64,000 bases of DNA from Pseudomonas chlororaphis subsp. aurantiaca (GTDB lineage: Bacteria > Pseudomonadota > Gammaproteobacteria > Pseudomonadales > Pseudomonadaceae): positions 3,906,001 through 3,970,000 of the forward strand of contig NZ_CP059162.1 in the NCBI RefSeq assembly GCF_013466605.1, in the 5' to 3' direction. The position numbers were made by a program, and so were the translations under genes. Below are positions 55,081-64,000 of the stretch, piece by piece (the first letter of the stretch is position 1; each line of letters starts with the position of its first letter). The notes below the pieces were generated by a model. It was not told the origin of the DNA and made no database searches. It saw only the letters and a list, made by a program, of their open reading frames with translations.

Positions 55081-56034
55081 ATGAGTGTGCAGATCGCGGT
55101 AATCGATGATTGGCAGGACGTTGCCCGTGACGTCGTCGACTGGTCGGTGCTGTCGGGCATCGGCCAGGTCAGCTTTATCCATGACTACCCCAGCGACACC
55201 GCCGCCATGAGCGAGCGCCTGGCGCCGTTCGAGGTGATCTGCGTGATGCGCGAGCGCAGCCGTTTCGACGCGGCCCTGCTGCGCAGCCTACCGCGGCTCA
55301 AGCTGTTGCTCACCGGCGGCATGCGCAACGCTGCTATCGATCTCGCCGCCGCGGCCAGCCTGGGCATCCAGGTGTGCGGCACCGACAGTTACAAGCACGC
55401 GGCGCCAGAACTGACCTGGGCGCTGATCATGGCCCAGACCCGCAACCTGCTCAGCGAAGCCAGCGCCCTGCGCGCCGGCCTCTGGCAGCAGGGGCTGGGC
55501 GGTGACCTGCACGGCAAGACCCTGGGCATTCTCGGCCTGGGCAGCATCGGCCAGCGGGTGGCGCAGTTCGGCCAGGTGTTCGGCATGCGGGTGATCGCCT
55601 GGAGCGAGAACCTCACCGCCGAGCGAGCCGCGGCGGCCGGCGCGACCTATGTGAACAAGCAGCAGCTGTTCGAACAGGCCGACGTGCTCTCGGTGCACCT
55701 GGTGCTCAGCGAACGCAGCCGCGGCCTGGTGGATGCCCAGGCGCTGGCCTGGATGAAACCCTCGGCGCTACTGGTCAACACCGCCCGCGGGCCGATCGTC
55801 GATGAAGCGGCGCTGATCAGCGCCCTCGAACGCGGGCGCCTGGCCGGTGCGGCGCTGGATGTGTTCGAGCAGGAGCCGCTGCCCCTCGACCATCCGTTCC
55901 GCCGCCTGCCCAATGTGCTGGCCACACCTCATGTCGGCTATGTCAGCCAGCAGAACTACCGGCAGTTCTTCGCCCAGATGATCGAGGATATCCAGGCCTG
56001 GGCCGCCGGCCAGCCGATCCGTCAGTTGGGCTGA
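55081..56034 (+). CDS. D-2-hydroxyacid dehydrogenase family protein
   Basis: A 317-residue NAD(P)-dependent dehydrogenase. The nucleotide motif is LGILGLGSIGQRVAQFGQVF, the catalytic Arg lies in LVNTARGPIVDEAAL, Glu in DVFEQEPLP and His in ATPHVGYVSQQNY. These match the SerA/PdxB/glyoxylate-reductase superfamily. The exact 2-hydroxy acid is not identifiable. CGGAG precedes the ATG at 55081. Confidence 0.9.
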   Translation: MSVQIAVIDDWQDVARDVVDWSVLSGIGQVSFIHDYPSDTAAMSERLAPFEVICVMRERSRFDAALLRSLPRLKLLLTGGMRNAAIDLAAAASLGIQVCGTDSYKHAAPELTWALIMAQTRNLLSEASALRAGLWQQGLGGDLHGKTLGILGLGSIGQRVAQFGQVFGMRVIAWSENLTAERAAAAGATYVNKQQLFEQADVLSVHLVLSERSRGLVDAQALAWMKPSALLVNTARGPIVDEAALISALERGRLAGAALDVFEQEPLPLDHPFRRLPNVLATPHVGYVSQQNYRQFFAQMIEDIQAWAAGQPIRQLG

Positions 56035-56520
56035 AGCCACCTCAGGGCATTGCGCCAGCACGGCCCTGCACCATCATCGGGCGCGGGCGGTTTCCCCCCG
56101 CACCGTCTGCTTGCACCCCTCACCGTTTTCGCGCCCGTGCCAGAAAGCCTCGCCCCCGGCCGGTGCGCGAGACTGCCTTTCGTCGGCTTTATTCCGGGGC
56201 AGCGCAACCTTCGCCCCGAGAAAACCTAATCGTCATGCCCGCGCTCTAACTTCTGTCCTAGACTGAAATTCAAAAAGTGACCGGACAGTCACCCCCGAGG
56301 AAATAAAGTCGAAACTTTTGGCTCACGCCTTGGGTCAGGTTAAAGGTAGGGCCTTCGCGACTGGTGCAATCCTTGCAATGGCCCCTTCACCCTCTTTGCA
56401 TCGACGCATGAGGCTGCGTTCGGCTTCCGCATGTGTAACGTTTTTGTGCCCGGCCACCGGATTGGCCTTTTGACACCGCCGGCAGATGCCAGGAACAGAT
56501 CAATAAAACGGGAGAAACAG
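56035..56520 (+). other. 486-base leader region before glgA
   Basis: No supported gene. It contains the glgA promoter and a 5' leader of unknown length. GGGAGAAACAG directly before ATG 56521 is the ribosome site. Repeated GCAAT(C)CTTGCAATGG at about 56370 is a short direct repeat; I can assign no known regulator or riboswitch. Confidence 0.45.
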
Positions 56521-58089
56521 ATGACCAGTGCCGTATTGCAAACCCAGGGAAAGCATCCTCTGCCGCTGGCCGGTGAAACGGCCTCCACATCGATTCTCGC
56601 CCCAGGTGGCAAGACGACACTGCCCTTGATCCGCCACAACCCCAACCGCAAGAAGGTCCTGTTCGTCACTTCGGAAATCGCCGATCTGGTCAAGACCGGC
56701 GGCCTGGGCGACGTCTCGGCCGCCCTGCCCCGCGCCATGGCGCACCTGCACGATGTACGCCTGCTGATTCCCGGCTACCGGCAGGTGATGCACAGCGAAA
56801 ACCCGATTCATATCATTGGCGAGCTGGGCGGCCACGCGGCCCTGCCGGCCTGCAAGATCGGGCGCATGGACATGCCCGACGGCCTGGTGATCTATGTGCT
56901 GATCTGCCCCGAACTCTTTGAGCGCGAAGGCACGCCCTACGGCGCCAACAACGGACGCGACTGGCCGGACAACCATATCCGCTTCGCCCGCCTGGGCCTG
57001 GCCGCGGCCGACATCGCCGCCAACCTGGCGCAGATCCACTGGTGCCCGGACCTGGTGCACGCCCATGACTGGCCCGCCGGGCTGGCGCCGGCCTATATGC
57101 ACTGGCGCGGGCAACGTACGCCGACCCTGTTCACCATCCACAACCTGGCGTACCAGGGCGTGGTCAGCCTGGCCTCCTGCCCGGAGCTGGGCATTCCCGA
57201 ACACGCCCTGCAACAGGAAGGCATGGAGTTCTACGGCAAGCTGTCGTTCCTCAAGGCCGGCATGGCCTACGCCAGCCACATCACCACCGTCAGCGCCACC
57301 TATGCCCAGGAAATCACCACCCCGGCCTTCGGCTGCGGGCTTGACGGTTTCCTCGCCAGCAAGACCCAGCAAGGTCTGCTCAGCGGCATCCCCAACGGCA
57401 TCGACGAAAGCTGGGACGCCGCCACCGACCCGCACCTGTCCACTCCCTTCGCGATTGGCGACTGGCAAGGCAAGGCCGCCAACGCCGCCCATGTGCGGCA
57501 GATGTTCGGCCTCGACCCCAGCAGCGGCCCGCTGTTCGCCGTGGTCTCGCGCCTGGTCTACCAGAAAGGCCTGGACCTCACCGAAGGCGTGGCCGAGTAC
57601 ATCGTCAAGTCCGGCGGCCAGATCGCCATTATCGGTCGCGGCGAGCCGGAGGAAGAGCAGGCCATGCGTGCCCTGGCCGCGCGTTTCCCCGGGCGCATCG
57701 GGGTGAATATCGGCTTCAACGAAACCGACGCCCGCCGCATGTTCGCCGGCAGCGATTTCCTGCTGATGCCTTCGCGCTACGAGCCCTGTGGCCTGAGCCA
57801 GATGTACGCCCAGCGCTTCGGTTCGTTGCCGGTGGCGCGCAATACCGGCGGCCTGGCCGACACCATCGAGAACGGCGTCACCGGCTTCCTCTTCGACGAG
57901 TCCACCGTGGCCAGCTACAAAGAGGCCCTGAGCCGCGCCTTCAAGGTGTTCGCCTATCCGCCGCTGCTCAACGCCATGCGCTGCCGGGCGATGGCCGCGC
58001 CCTTCAACTGGTGCAAGGCGGTGGAACCCTACGCCGAACTCTATGAACAGCTGGTGGCCAAGGCCTTGGGAAAATCGGCCAAACCTTGA
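56521..58089 (+). CDS. glgA: Glycogen synthase GlgA
   Basis: A 522-residue ADP-glucose-dependent alpha-1,4-glucan synthase (GT5). The N-terminal substrate motif is VKTGGLGDVSAALP, then HAHDWPAGLAPAYM and HNLAYQGVV. The C-terminal GT-B domain has VSRLVYQKGLDL and the retaining-glycosyltransferase block PSRYEPCGLSQMYAQRFGSL with Glu. The first about 40 residues are an unusual extension (TQGKHPLPLAGETASTSI). Its stop TGA overlaps the TTG that opens the treZ frame. In pseudomonads alpha-glucan feeds trehalose through TreY/TreZ. Confidence 0.95.
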   Translation: MTSAVLQTQGKHPLPLAGETASTSILAPGGKTTLPLIRHNPNRKKVLFVTSEIADLVKTGGLGDVSAALPRAMAHLHDVRLLIPGYRQVMHSENPIHIIGELGGHAALPACKIGRMDMPDGLVIYVLICPELFEREGTPYGANNGRDWPDNHIRFARLGLAAADIAANLAQIHWCPDLVHAHDWPAGLAPAYMHWRGQRTPTLFTIHNLAYQGVVSLASCPELGIPEHALQQEGMEFYGKLSFLKAGMAYASHITTVSATYAQEITTPAFGCGLDGFLASKTQQGLLSGIPNGIDESWDAATDPHLSTPFAIGDWQGKAANAAHVRQMFGLDPSSGPLFAVVSRLVYQKGLDLTEGVAEYIVKSGGQIAIIGRGEPEEEQAMRALAARFPGRIGVNIGFNETDARRMFAGSDFLLMPSRYEPCGLSQMYAQRFGSLPVARNTGGLADTIENGVTGFLFDESTVASYKEALSRAFKVFAYPPLLNAMRCRAMAAPFNWCKAVEPYAELYEQLVAKALGKSAKP

Positions 58090-58103
58090 GAGGGCACCCC
58101 AAG

Positions 58104-59900
58104 ATGCCGTCAAGGACACTGGAAACCTGGCCCCACGGCACCGCGCCGCTCGATGCCGAGCGCACCCGCTTCGCCCTCTGGGCGCCGGACGCGCAACACG
58201 TCAGCGTCGAACTCGAACACGGCGTGTCGCTGCCCATGCTGCCCCAGGCCAACGGCTGGTTCATGGTCGTCGGCCGTTGCCCGCCCGGCACCCGCTACCG
58301 CTTCAACATCGACGATGAGATCCGCGTACCCGACCCGGCGTCCCGGGCCCAGGATGGCGATATCGACGGCCCCAGCCTGGTGGTCGACCCCCGGGCCTAT
58401 CGCTGGCAACACCCGCACTGGCAAGGCCGGCCGTGGCACCAGGCGGTGATCTACGAGCTGCATGTGGGGGTACTGGGCGGCTACCGCGAAGTGGAAAAAC
58501 ACTTGCCGCGCCTGGCCCATCTGGGCATCACCGCCATCGAGCTGATGCCCCTGGCGGAGTTTCCCGGCGATCGCAACTGGGGCTACGACGGCGTCCTGCC
58601 TTATGCGCCGGAAGCCTCCTACGGTTCGCCCGACGACCTCAAGCACCTGATCGACTGCGCCCATGGCCTGGATCTCGCGGTGATGCTCGATGTGGTCTAC
58701 AACCACTTCGGCCCCGACGGCAACTACCTGCACCACTACGCCAAGGCCTTCTTCAGGGAAGACCGGCATACGCCCTGGGGCGCGGCCATCGACTTTCGCC
58801 GCCAGCCGGTACGCGACTTCTTTATCGACAATGCCCTGATGTGGCTGCTGGAGTACCGCTTCGACGGCCTGCGCCTGGACGCGGTGCATGCGATCGACGA
58901 CCCGGACTTCCTGCAAGAACTGGCGCAGCGGGTGCGCCAACGGATCGACCCGACGCGGCAGGTCTGGCTGACCGTGGAAAACGAGTACAACCAGGCCAGC
59001 CTGCTGGAGCAGCAATTCGATGCGCAGTGGAACGACGACGGCCACAACGCCCTGCATGTGTTGCTCACCGGCGAAACCGACGCCTACTACGCCGACTTCG
59101 CCGAACGCCCCACCGAGAAACTGGCGCGCTGCCTGAGCCAGGGCTTCGCCTACCAGGGCCATGTCACCCGCCACGGCACCGCTCGCGGCGAACCCAGCGG
59201 CCACCTGCCGCCCAGCGCTTTCGTGCTGTTTTTGCAGAACCACGACCAGATCGGCAACCGCGCCTTCGGCGAACGCCTGGTGCGCCTGGCCGAGCCACAG
59301 GCGTTGCGGGCGGCCACGGTGCTGTTGCTGCTGTCGCCGATGATTCCGCTGCTGTTCATGGGCGACGAGTTGGCGGCGCCGCAACCCTTCCTGTTTTTCA
59401 CCAGCCACCATGACGAACTGGCAGACGCGGTGCGCGAAGGCCGGCGCGACGAATTCGCCGCCTTCAGCGCCTTCGCCGATCCGCATAAACGCGAGCAGAT
59501 TCCCGACCCGAACGCGCCGGACACCTTCCTCGCGTCGAGGCCGCAGGCGGACCCGGCCCAGGGCGAACAGACCCTGGCGCTGTATCGCCAACTGTTGCAA
59601 CTGCGCCGCGAGCACATCGTGCCCTACCTGCCCGGCGCCGAAGCCCTGGGCGCCGAGGTGCTGGCCGAGGGTGCGCTGTGTGCCCGCTGGCGCCTGGGCA
59701 ATGGCCAGGAGCTGCGCATCGACCTCAACCTGAGCCCGCACGAGGTCGAGCAGCGGCCAGCGAACGCCGCGCAGCGCCTGTTCGACTACCCGGCCCAGGC
59801 GTTCGAACGGTTGCAGCGAGGCCATCTCGCCCCCTATAGCGCACTGGTCAGCCTCGGCGCGGCCGCCCCACTGCCTGACCTTGACGGAGAACGCCCATGA
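58104..59900 (+). CDS. treZ: Malto-oligosyltrehalose trehalohydrolase TreZ
   Basis: A 598-residue GH13 enzyme releasing trehalose from maltooligosyl-trehalose. An N-terminal CBM48-like domain (FALWAPDAQHVSVELEHG) precedes the (beta/alpha)8 domain. That domain has VIYELHVGVLGGYREVEKHL, WGYDGVLPYAPEASYGSPDD, DVVYNHFGPDGNYL, the nucleophile region FDGLRLDAVHAI, Glu in VENEYN, and QNHDQIGNRAFGERL. I take ATG 58104, nine bases after GAGAGGG; an upstream TTG overlapping glgA's stop is the alternative. malQ starts inside its stop codon. Confidence 0.93.
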   Translation: MPSRTLETWPHGTAPLDAERTRFALWAPDAQHVSVELEHGVSLPMLPQANGWFMVVGRCPPGTRYRFNIDDEIRVPDPASRAQDGDIDGPSLVVDPRAYRWQHPHWQGRPWHQAVIYELHVGVLGGYREVEKHLPRLAHLGITAIELMPLAEFPGDRNWGYDGVLPYAPEASYGSPDDLKHLIDCAHGLDLAVMLDVVYNHFGPDGNYLHHYAKAFFREDRHTPWGAAIDFRRQPVRDFFIDNALMWLLEYRFDGLRLDAVHAIDDPDFLQELAQRVRQRIDPTRQVWLTVENEYNQASLLEQQFDAQWNDDGHNALHVLLTGETDAYYADFAERPTEKLARCLSQGFAYQGHVTRHGTARGEPSGHLPPSAFVLFLQNHDQIGNRAFGERLVRLAEPQALRAATVLLLLSPMIPLLFMGDELAAPQPFLFFTSHHDELADAVREGRRDEFAAFSAFADPHKREQIPDPNAPDTFLASRPQADPAQGEQTLALYRQLLQLRREHIVPYLPGAEALGAEVLAEGALCARWRLGNGQELRIDLNLSPHEVEQRPANAAQRLFDYPAQAFERLQRGHLAPYSALVSLGAAAPLPDLDGERP

Positions 59901-61978
59901 GCGACGCGCAACTGGAAATCCTCGCCAGCCGGGCCGGCCTGGCCGTCGACTGGATCGACGCCAACGGCCGCCCGCAACGGGTCGAGCCGCGGGTGCTGCG
60001 AACCGTGCTGGCCAGCCTCGGCCATCCGGCCGACAACGACCAGCAGATCGAAGCCAGCCTGCGCCAGCTGCTACAGGTACAGCAGAGCCGGCAACTGCCA
60101 CCGCTGCTGACCGCCGATGCCGGCCAGGGCCTGGACCTGGGGCATTACTTCGCCCCGGACACGCCCTGCGAAATCCGCCTGGAAGACGGCAGCGTGCTCA
60201 ACCTCAAGCTGGACGCCAACTCCATGCTGCCGGGGCTGGTGCCGGTGGGTTACCAGGAGGTGAGTATCGCCGGCCAGCACTTCACCCTGGCCGTGGCGCC
60301 CGAACGCTGCTACAGCGTCGCCGACGCCGTGGACCAGGCCACGCCCCGCGCCTGGGGCCTGAGCGTGCAGCTGTATTCGCTGCGACGCAGCGGCGACGGC
60401 GGTTTTGGCGATACCCAGGCGCTCGAAGACCTGGTCCGGGTCGCCGGCGAACGGGGCGCCGAGGCCATGGCTATCAGCCCGCTGCATGCCATGTTCAGCA
60501 GCGACACCGGACGCTACAGCCCTTATTCGCCGTCCAGCCGGCTGTTTCTCAACAGCCTGTACGCCGCGCCCGGGACCATTCTCGGCGAGCGGGCCTGGCG
60601 CAGTGCCATCGACGCCAGCGGCCTGGGGCCGCAACTGCAACAGCTGGAACAACAGCCGATGGTCGACTGGCCAGTGGCGGCCCAGGCCCGGCAGAAAGTC
60701 CTGCGCGCGCTTTATGAAGGCTTCTGCCAGGGCGAGCATCCGCTGCACCAGGATTTCGCCAGTTTCCGCCACGCCAACGGCGAGGCCCTGGAAAACCACT
60801 GCCGCTTCGAAGCCATCCAGGCCCGGCGCGCGGCCCGCGGCGAAAGCCTCGACTGGCGCGAATGGCCCGATGCCTGGCGTACCCCACGCAGCCCGGCGCT
60901 GGCACAGTTCGCCGAGGAGCACGCCAGCGACATCGGCTTCTATGCCTTCTGCCAATGGCTGATCGCCCGTTGCCTGGAGCGGGTGCAGACCACCGCCCGC
61001 AGCAGCGGCATGGGCATCGGCCTGATCGCCGACCTGGCGGTGGGCGCCGACGGCGGCGGCAGCCAGGCCTGGAGCCGCCAGGACGAACTGCTGGCGGCGC
61101 TGACCGTCGGCGCGCCGCCGGACATTCTCAATCGCCAGGGCCAGGGCTGGGGCATTTCCGCCTTTTCCCCGGAGGGCCTGGTACGCAATGGCTTCCACGC
61201 CTTTATCGAAATGCTCCGGGCCAACTTCGCCCATGCCGGCGGCCTGCGCATCGACCATGTGATGGGTCTGCAACGGTTGTGGGTGATCCCCCTCGGCGCC
61301 CCACCCTGCGACGGCGCCTACCTGTATTACCCGGTGGACGACCTGCTGCGCCTGCTGACCCTGGAGTCGCACCGGCACCAGGCGATCGTCCTCGGCGAAG
61401 ACCTCGGCACGGTGCCCGACGGCCTGCGGGAGAAACTCAGCGCGCGGGCCATGCTCGGCATGCGCGTGCTGCTGTTCGAGCAGGAGCACGGCACGCATTT
61501 CCGGCCGATCCTCGACTGGCCGGACAATGCCCTGGCGACCACCAGCACCCACGACCTGCCGACCCTCAACGGCTGGTGGCAGGGCCGCGACATCGACTGG
61601 AGCGCGCGCCTGGGCCTGGTGGACGAAAGCGGCGAAACCCATTGGCGCGAACATCGCCAGCGTGAACGCGAGGGCCTGCGCCACGCCCTGAGCCGCGACC
61701 CGCAGAACTTTCGCGAAGACACCCACGAAGCCGACCAGGTGGTGGACGCCAGCGTGCGCTTCCTCGGCCATACCCGCGCGCCGCTGGTGCTGCTGCCCCT
61801 GGAGGACGCCCTGGGCATCGACGAACAGGCCAACCTGCCCGGCACCCTCGACAGCCATCCCAACTGGCGCCGGCGCCTGGCCGGCAGCAGCGCGGCCTTG
61901 CTCGACGACCCGGACGCCGCGCGCCGCCTGGAACTGCTGGCCTGCGCCCGGCTGCAGGCCCACGAGCGCGACCGATGA
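59897..61978 (+). CDS. malQ: 4-alpha-glucanotransferase MalQ
   Basis: A 693-residue GH77 enzyme that disproportionates maltodextrins. An N-terminal domain (about 1-140) is followed by the catalytic barrel: WGLSVQLYSLRRSGDGGFGD, SPYSPSSRLFLNSLY, the nucleophile Asp block LRIDHVMGLQRLWVIP, the acid/base LGEDLGTVPDG and TSTHDLPTLNGWW. It supplies chain lengths suited to TreY. It overlaps treZ by ATGA at 59897 and treY by ATGA at 61975. Confidence 0.95.
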   Translation: MSDAQLEILASRAGLAVDWIDANGRPQRVEPRVLRTVLASLGHPADNDQQIEASLRQLLQVQQSRQLPPLLTADAGQGLDLGHYFAPDTPCEIRLEDGSVLNLKLDANSMLPGLVPVGYQEVSIAGQHFTLAVAPERCYSVADAVDQATPRAWGLSVQLYSLRRSGDGGFGDTQALEDLVRVAGERGAEAMAISPLHAMFSSDTGRYSPYSPSSRLFLNSLYAAPGTILGERAWRSAIDASGLGPQLQQLEQQPMVDWPVAAQARQKVLRALYEGFCQGEHPLHQDFASFRHANGEALENHCRFEAIQARRAARGESLDWREWPDAWRTPRSPALAQFAEEHASDIGFYAFCQWLIARCLERVQTTARSSGMGIGLIADLAVGADGGGSQAWSRQDELLAALTVGAPPDILNRQGQGWGISAFSPEGLVRNGFHAFIEMLRANFAHAGGLRIDHVMGLQRLWVIPLGAPPCDGAYLYYPVDDLLRLLTLESHRHQAIVLGEDLGTVPDGLREKLSARAMLGMRVLLFEQEHGTHFRPILDWPDNALATTSTHDLPTLNGWWQGRDIDWSARLGLVDESGETHWREHRQREREGLRHALSRDPQNFREDTHEADQVVDASVRFLGHTRAPLVLLPLEDALGIDEQANLPGTLDSHPNWRRRLAGSSAALLDDPDAARRLELLACARLQAHERDR

Positions 61979-64000
61979 GCAGCGCGACGATCCACAGCCA
62001 GCCCGTGCGGGCCACCTTGCGCCTGCAGTTTCATCGCGGCTTCACCCTCGACGACGCGGTGCCGCTGGTGCCCTATTTCGCCCGCCTGGGCATCAGCCAC
62101 CTGTACGCGTCGCCGCTGCTGTGCGCCCGCGCCGGCTCGATGCACGGCTACGACGTGGTCGACCCGACCCGGGTCAACCCCGAGTTGGGTGGCGAGGCCG
62201 CCCTGGAACGCCTGGTCCGCAGCCTGCGCCAACACGACATGGGCCTGTTGCTGGATATCGTCTCCAATCACATGGCGGTCGGCGGCGCGGACAATCCCTG
62301 GTGGCAGGACCTGCTGCGCTGGGGGCGCCTGAGCCCCTACGGCGAGTTCTTCGATATCCAGTGGCACTCCCCCGACCCCTTGATGGAAGGCCAGTTGCTG
62401 CTGCCGTTCCTCGGCAGCGACTACGGCGTAGCCCTGCAGGAAGGCACGCTGCGGCTGTGCTTCGATACCGAACGGGGCGAATTCCATGTCGAGCATTACC
62501 AGCATCACTTCCCGATCTGCCCCAGCGATTATGGCGAGTTGCTGCGAGTTCGGGGCGAGCTCGACGCCGAGTCGGCCGAGCGCCTCAAGCCTCTGGCCGA
62601 TGCCTTCAGCACCCTGCGCTACCAGCCCGACGCCCACACCCAGGCCGAGCCCTTGCAGCGGCAATTGCAGGACGCCGCCTGTGACCCACAGGTCCGCGCG
62701 GCCATCGAGCAGCAACTGGCGCTGTATGACGCGCGCCAGCCGCAGGGCTTCGCTCGCCTGCACGCCCTGCTGGAGCAACAGAGTTATCGCCTGGCCAGCT
62801 GGCGCACCGCGGCGGACGACATCAACTGGCGGCGCTTCTTCGACATCAACGAGTTGGGTGGGCTGCGGGTCGAGCGCCCGGCGGTGTTCGAGGCCACCCA
62901 CGGGAAAATCTTCCAGTTGATCGCCGCCGGCCTGGTGGACGGGCTGCGCATCGACCATATCGACGGCCTGGCCGATCCCCGCGGCTACTGCCGCAAACTG
63001 CGGCGCCGGGTCGATGCGCTGCGCTCCGGCCAGCACCTGCCGATCTATGTGGAAAAGATCCTCGGCGCCGGCGAGACCCTGCGCCGCGACTGGTGCGTGG
63101 ACGGCAGCACCGGCTATGAATTCATGAACCAGCTGTCGCTGCTGCAACACGACCCGCAAGGCGCCGAGCCTTTGGCCGAACTCTGGAGCCGGCACAGCGA
63201 ACGCCCGGCGGCCTTTCTCGAAGAAGCCCGGCTGGCGCGCCAGCAGTTGCTCAACGGCTCGCTGGCCAGCGACTTCGAAAGCGTGGCCCAGGCCCTGCTG
63301 CAAGTGGCGCGCAACGACGTGATGAGCCGCGACCTGACCCTGGGCGCCATCCGCCGCGCCTTGCAGGAACTGATCGTGCACTTCCCGGTGTACCGCACCT
63401 ACATCGGCGCCTGCGGGCGCTCGGCGGCGGACGAGGTGTTTTTCCAGCAGGCCCTGCAAGGCGCCCGCGACACCCTGGGCGAAGCCGACTGGCCGGTGCT
63501 GGCCTACCTGCAACAGTGGCTCGGCGGCCGCGGCTGGCGCCAGCTGCCACCGGGACGCCAGCGCAAGGTGCTCAAGCATGCCTGCGTGCGCTTCCAGCAA
63601 CTGACCTCGCCGACCGCGGCCAAGGCGGTGGAAGACACCGCGCTCTATCGCTCGGCGGTGCTGCTGTCGCGCAACGACGTGGGTTTTTCCACCGAGCAGT
63701 TCTGCGCCCCGGTGGAAGATTTCCACGCGCTCTGCCGCGAGCGCCTGGCGACCTTCCCCGACAACCTGCTGGCCAGCGCCACCCACGACCACAAGCGCGG
63801 CGAAGATGCCCGCGCGCGCCTGGCGGTGCTCAGCGAACTCAGCCCCTGGTACGTCGCACAGGTCGAACACTGGCGCAGACTGGCCCAGGCCCTGCGCAAC
63901 GATCCCCAGGCGCCCGGCGCCGGTGACGAGCTGATTCTCTACCAGGCCCTGCTCGGCAGCTGGCCGCTGGAACTGCACAGCGACGACAGCCAGGGCCTGC
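61975..64000 (+). CDS. treY: Malto-oligosyltrehalose synthase TreY (3' partial)
   Basis: About 675 codons are present; the frame is open at the right edge. The start ATG overlaps the malQ stop (ATGA). The protein opens MSSATIHSQPVRATLRLQFH and has the TreY blocks YFARLGISHLYASPLLCARA, GSMHGYDVVDPTRVNPELGG, DIVSNHMAVGGADNPWWQDL, FFDINELGGLRVERPAVFEA, GLRIDHIDGLADPRGYCRKL and YVEKILGAGETLR. TreY (GH13) rearranges the terminal alpha-1,4 bond of maltodextrin to alpha,alpha-1,1, which TreZ then cleaves to give trehalose. The end of the gene is outside the window. Confidence 0.94.
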   Translation, partial: MSSATIHSQPVRATLRLQFHRGFTLDDAVPLVPYFARLGISHLYASPLLCARAGSMHGYDVVDPTRVNPELGGEAALERLVRSLRQHDMGLLLDIVSNHMAVGGADNPWWQDLLRWGRLSPYGEFFDIQWHSPDPLMEGQLLLPFLGSDYGVALQEGTLRLCFDTERGEFHVEHYQHHFPICPSDYGELLRVRGELDAESAERLKPLADAFSTLRYQPDAHTQAEPLQRQLQDAACDPQVRAAIEQQLALYDARQPQGFARLHALLEQQSYRLASWRTAADDINWRRFFDINELGGLRVERPAVFEATHGKIFQLIAAGLVDGLRIDHIDGLADPRGYCRKLRRRVDALRSGQHLPIYVEKILGAGETLRRDWCVDGSTGYEFMNQLSLLQHDPQGAEPLAELWSRHSERPAAFLEEARLARQQLLNGSLASDFESVAQALLQVARNDVMSRDLTLGAIRRALQELIVHFPVYRTYIGACGRSAADEVFFQQALQGARDTLGEADWPVLAYLQQWLGGRGWRQLPPGRQRKVLKHACVRFQQLTSPTAAKAVEDTALYRSAVLLSRNDVGFSTEQFCAPVEDFHALCRERLATFPDNLLASATHDHKRGEDARARLAVLSELSPWYVAQVEHWRRLAQALRNDPQAPGAGDELILYQALLGSWPLELHSDDSQGL

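Noticed and set aside
58110..60101. 663-codon minus-strand frame opposite treZ
   Set aside because: Shadow of treZ, which has all GH13 motifs on the plus strand.
61327..63978. 883-codon open frame on the minus strand across malQ and treY
   Set aside because: It is the antisense shadow of two clear enzymes in GC-rich DNA; its product has a biased Gln/Ala/Gly composition and no recognisable domain.
1..64000. CRISPR arrays, tRNA or rRNA genes, insertion sequences
   Set aside because: No regularly spaced repeats, cloverleaf-type sequences with CCA-end context, or transposase motifs were seen by eye; a tRNAscan or ISfinder run was not possible.

Overview
The window looks like chromosomal DNA of a Pseudomonas of the P. 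fluorescens group. The coding sequence is GC-rich, and the gene families fit that group: pvdQ with a Fur-like regulator beside it, ptrA-copRS, dpkA, a glgA-treZ-malQ-treY operon, and REP-type palindromes with Pseudomonas-like sequence. No rRNA, tRNA, integrase, transposase or CRISPR array was seen. I ran no database search; family names come from recognising motifs, lengths and gene order.

1-4.6 kb: the 3' part of a coiled-coil/beta-barrel outer-membrane gene (FapF-like) converges with a sigma-54 activator carrying a VpsR-like N-terminus. An unrecognised 88-residue gene follows. Then comes a deletion scar in which remains of paaX and paaZ of the phenylacetate pathway are fused back to back. 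4.7-10.1 kb: nhaB, a REP pair, then an overlapping gnd-zwf-HAD phosphatase operon and a 57-residue coiled-coil gene. 10.4-17.6 kb: a CptA-like phosphoethanolamine transferase, a FhuE-like TonB receptor behind a Fur box, and ptrA-copR-copS behind a perfect CopR/CusR-type palindrome.

17.6-33 kb is mostly housekeeping and catabolism: chrA, GNAT, DinB, zapE, an NTF2-like protein with a WYL regulator, agmatinase with a divergent LysR gene and a nucleobase permease, a WHy-domain lipoprotein, glutaminase, a membrane ferric-reductase-like protein, and a DHA2 exporter with its divergent LysR gene. 33.2-35.5 kb is a visibly lower-GC block: a hydrophobic toxin-like protein with no good start, a DUF6708-type membrane protein and a PAAR protein. 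It resembles an orphan type VI secretion effector cassette.

35.6-48.6 kb: GNAT, nitrilase with a divergent LysR gene, small proteins, dpkA, then an iron block of fpvR-like anti-sigma, pvdQ and a PA2384-like Fur-related regulator. After these come small membrane and lipoproteins, a LysR gene divergent from an aldo/keto reductase, an unrecognised 176-residue protein and an SRPBCC protein. 48.6-53.9 kb is a copper-resistance run copA-copB-copC-copD, DUF411 protein and YqaA-like protein. It starts behind a second CopR-type box, which ties it to copRS about 33 kb away. 54-56 kb: an exported alpha/beta hydrolase and a D-2-hydroxyacid dehydrogenase. 56.5 kb to the end: glgA-treZ-malQ-treY, each gene overlapping or abutting the next, for alpha-glucan and trehalose synthesis; treY runs off the window.
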